NCBI RefSeq assembly: GCF_001625195.1 | Contig: NC_054389.1 | Span: 10,474,520-10,538,519, forward strand | DNA from: Drechmeria coniospora | Taxonomy: Eukaryota; Ascomycota; Sordariomycetes; Hypocreales; Ophiocordycipitaceae | Direction of reading: 5' to 3' | DNA length: 64,000 bases | Shown: in pieces, positions 62,996-64,000 of the stretch | Position numbering within the stretch: the stretch's first letter is position 1 | Layout of the letters: each line of letters starts with the position of its first letter | Program-made: the position numbers and the translations under genes | Notes under the pieces: generated by a model | Databases searched by the model: none | Told to the model about the DNA's origin: nothing | What the model saw: the letters and a program-made list of their open reading frames with translations, nothing else

Positions 62996-64000
62996 TATAA
63001 TTTCCAACGTAGATTTTTTATTTACATACTATTTCAAATTATCTTATAATAGAACCTTCTAGTTAAGGAAGTATTACAAAAGTTATTACTAATCCTATAT
63101 TGCTTAAATCCAAAATAGGATATAATTTAGTTCCGGTTATATTCAGTAGACTTAAGTAAGTAAAGTAAGTAAAAGAAGTAAATAAAGTACTTTAAATATA
63201 AAGATAACTTACAATTTAATATACTTTAGTAGTAATATATACCTCCTACTCTATTAATAGGAAATCTTATATAAAACCTTTACTCTATTAGTATTTCTCG
63301 GAAACTTTTCCTAATTACTAAGTATAATTTTACTACAAAACCGATTTAGGCCAAATCGAATTATAGAACGTTTCTTATATCTTACCCAATATCGAATAGA
63401 AGTAACCTCTATACTCTCGTTAGATTTAGTTTCGAATTAATTCTATATATAACTTACCTTTAAGTTTATTTACAATTAAGAGGTATATTTCTTTTAATTT
63501 AGTATATAGTAAGCTTATTATCTTTTTAAAAAGGGACCCTAGGCCCTATAGTTTATACTTAGGTAATTATCGTTTAATACCGCGCTAAAAGTAAACTTAG
63601 CAAAACCGAACCGATTATTAAGTATACTAGTCCCAAGAGCATTTTTTAGGGTTAATACTATATAGATATAAGCCAAATCCTAAAATATTAATACTAAAGA
63701 TCTAGTATAATAAATATATATACCTTACCTCGTAAGTATTTAATTTCCTAGTCTATAATAATACTAATTAATCCAATACTATATAGATACTTTTATGTAA
63801 TTAAGATATAATAGTTATTATATATAATAGAAAATACCTTTTGAAATATAAATACAAAAAGCTCCTTAATCTCTGTATTTATATAGATACAAATAAGTAG
63901 AATAACTAAATATATATTAGCTTATTGTATTGCTTTCGAATAAATTTATACTTACTATTTCTAGTAGTTAGGCATTTCTAACCCTAAATAGCCTTAACTT

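Larger units (their letters stand above)
58080..64000. repeat. AT-rich, RIP-like degraded repeat block (continues past the window)
   Basis: Base composition changes abruptly at about 58080 to strongly AT-rich sequence dominated by TA dinucleotides, with stops in every frame and several tandem arrays. Paired variants such as GGAATCGGTTCC versus GGAATTAATTCC differ by C-to-T and G-to-A changes, as expected from repeat-induced point mutation. No intact gene. Probably heterochromatin (subtelomeric, centromeric or a transposon graveyard); which one cannot be told here, since no telomere array is visible at the window end. Confidence 0.85.

Noticed and set aside
63960..64000. CTAACCCTAAAT near the window end as a possible telomere
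   Set aside because: Only a single TAACCCTAA unit is present, not a (TTAGGG)n array.

Overview
This window is nuclear DNA of a filamentous ascomycete, most likely a Sordariomycete of the order Hypocreales. Genes are GC-rich, carry short GT-AG introns with CTAAC-type branch sites, and encode typical fungal housekeeping proteins. A toxin-like ADP-ribosyltransferase-fold gene of the kind expanded in insect- and nematode-parasitic Hypocreales lies at the left edge. The species assignment is inference.

Left part (1-20.3 kb): an enterotoxin-A-like secreted protein whose catalytic residues look lost, then a conserved block: TRS120 (TRAPPII), aminodeoxychorismate synthase, VPS55, MAK16, an MSO1-like Sec1-binding protein and GYP7. 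Four of these six act in vesicle traffic. One GYP7 intron is best read as GC-AG.

Middle (20.3-37 kb): a gene-poor accessory stretch. It holds a decayed BAHD-type acyltransferase with a frameshift and two C-to-T-type stop codons, a secreted extensin-like Pro/Tyr/Lys-rich protein, about 9.3 kb without a recognisable gene but full of TACTCCGTA/TACGGAGTA motifs, and a six-exon secreted tyrosinase.

Right-centre (37-49.2 kb): a tandem-BRCT Rad9/Crb2-like checkpoint protein, a large disordered WW-like protein, and glucosidase II alpha, all on the minus strand.

49.3-54.8 kb is a duplication island. It has a near-identical direct repeat of about 550 bp, a longer diverged inverted repeat, two or three copies of a small proline-rich membrane-protein gene, and a tandem pair of unrecognised PPxY-motif genes, one cut short. 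A DHCR24-like FAD oxidoreductase starts at the edge of the inverted repeat.

From about 58.08 kb to the end the sequence becomes strongly AT-rich, with tandem arrays (35/36-bp, 70-bp and 131-bp units) and decayed reading frames. This looks like RIP-mutated heterochromatin. The 131-bp array resolves into repeated exon-intron units: a 21-codon exon plus a 68-nt intron with donor, branch site and acceptor.
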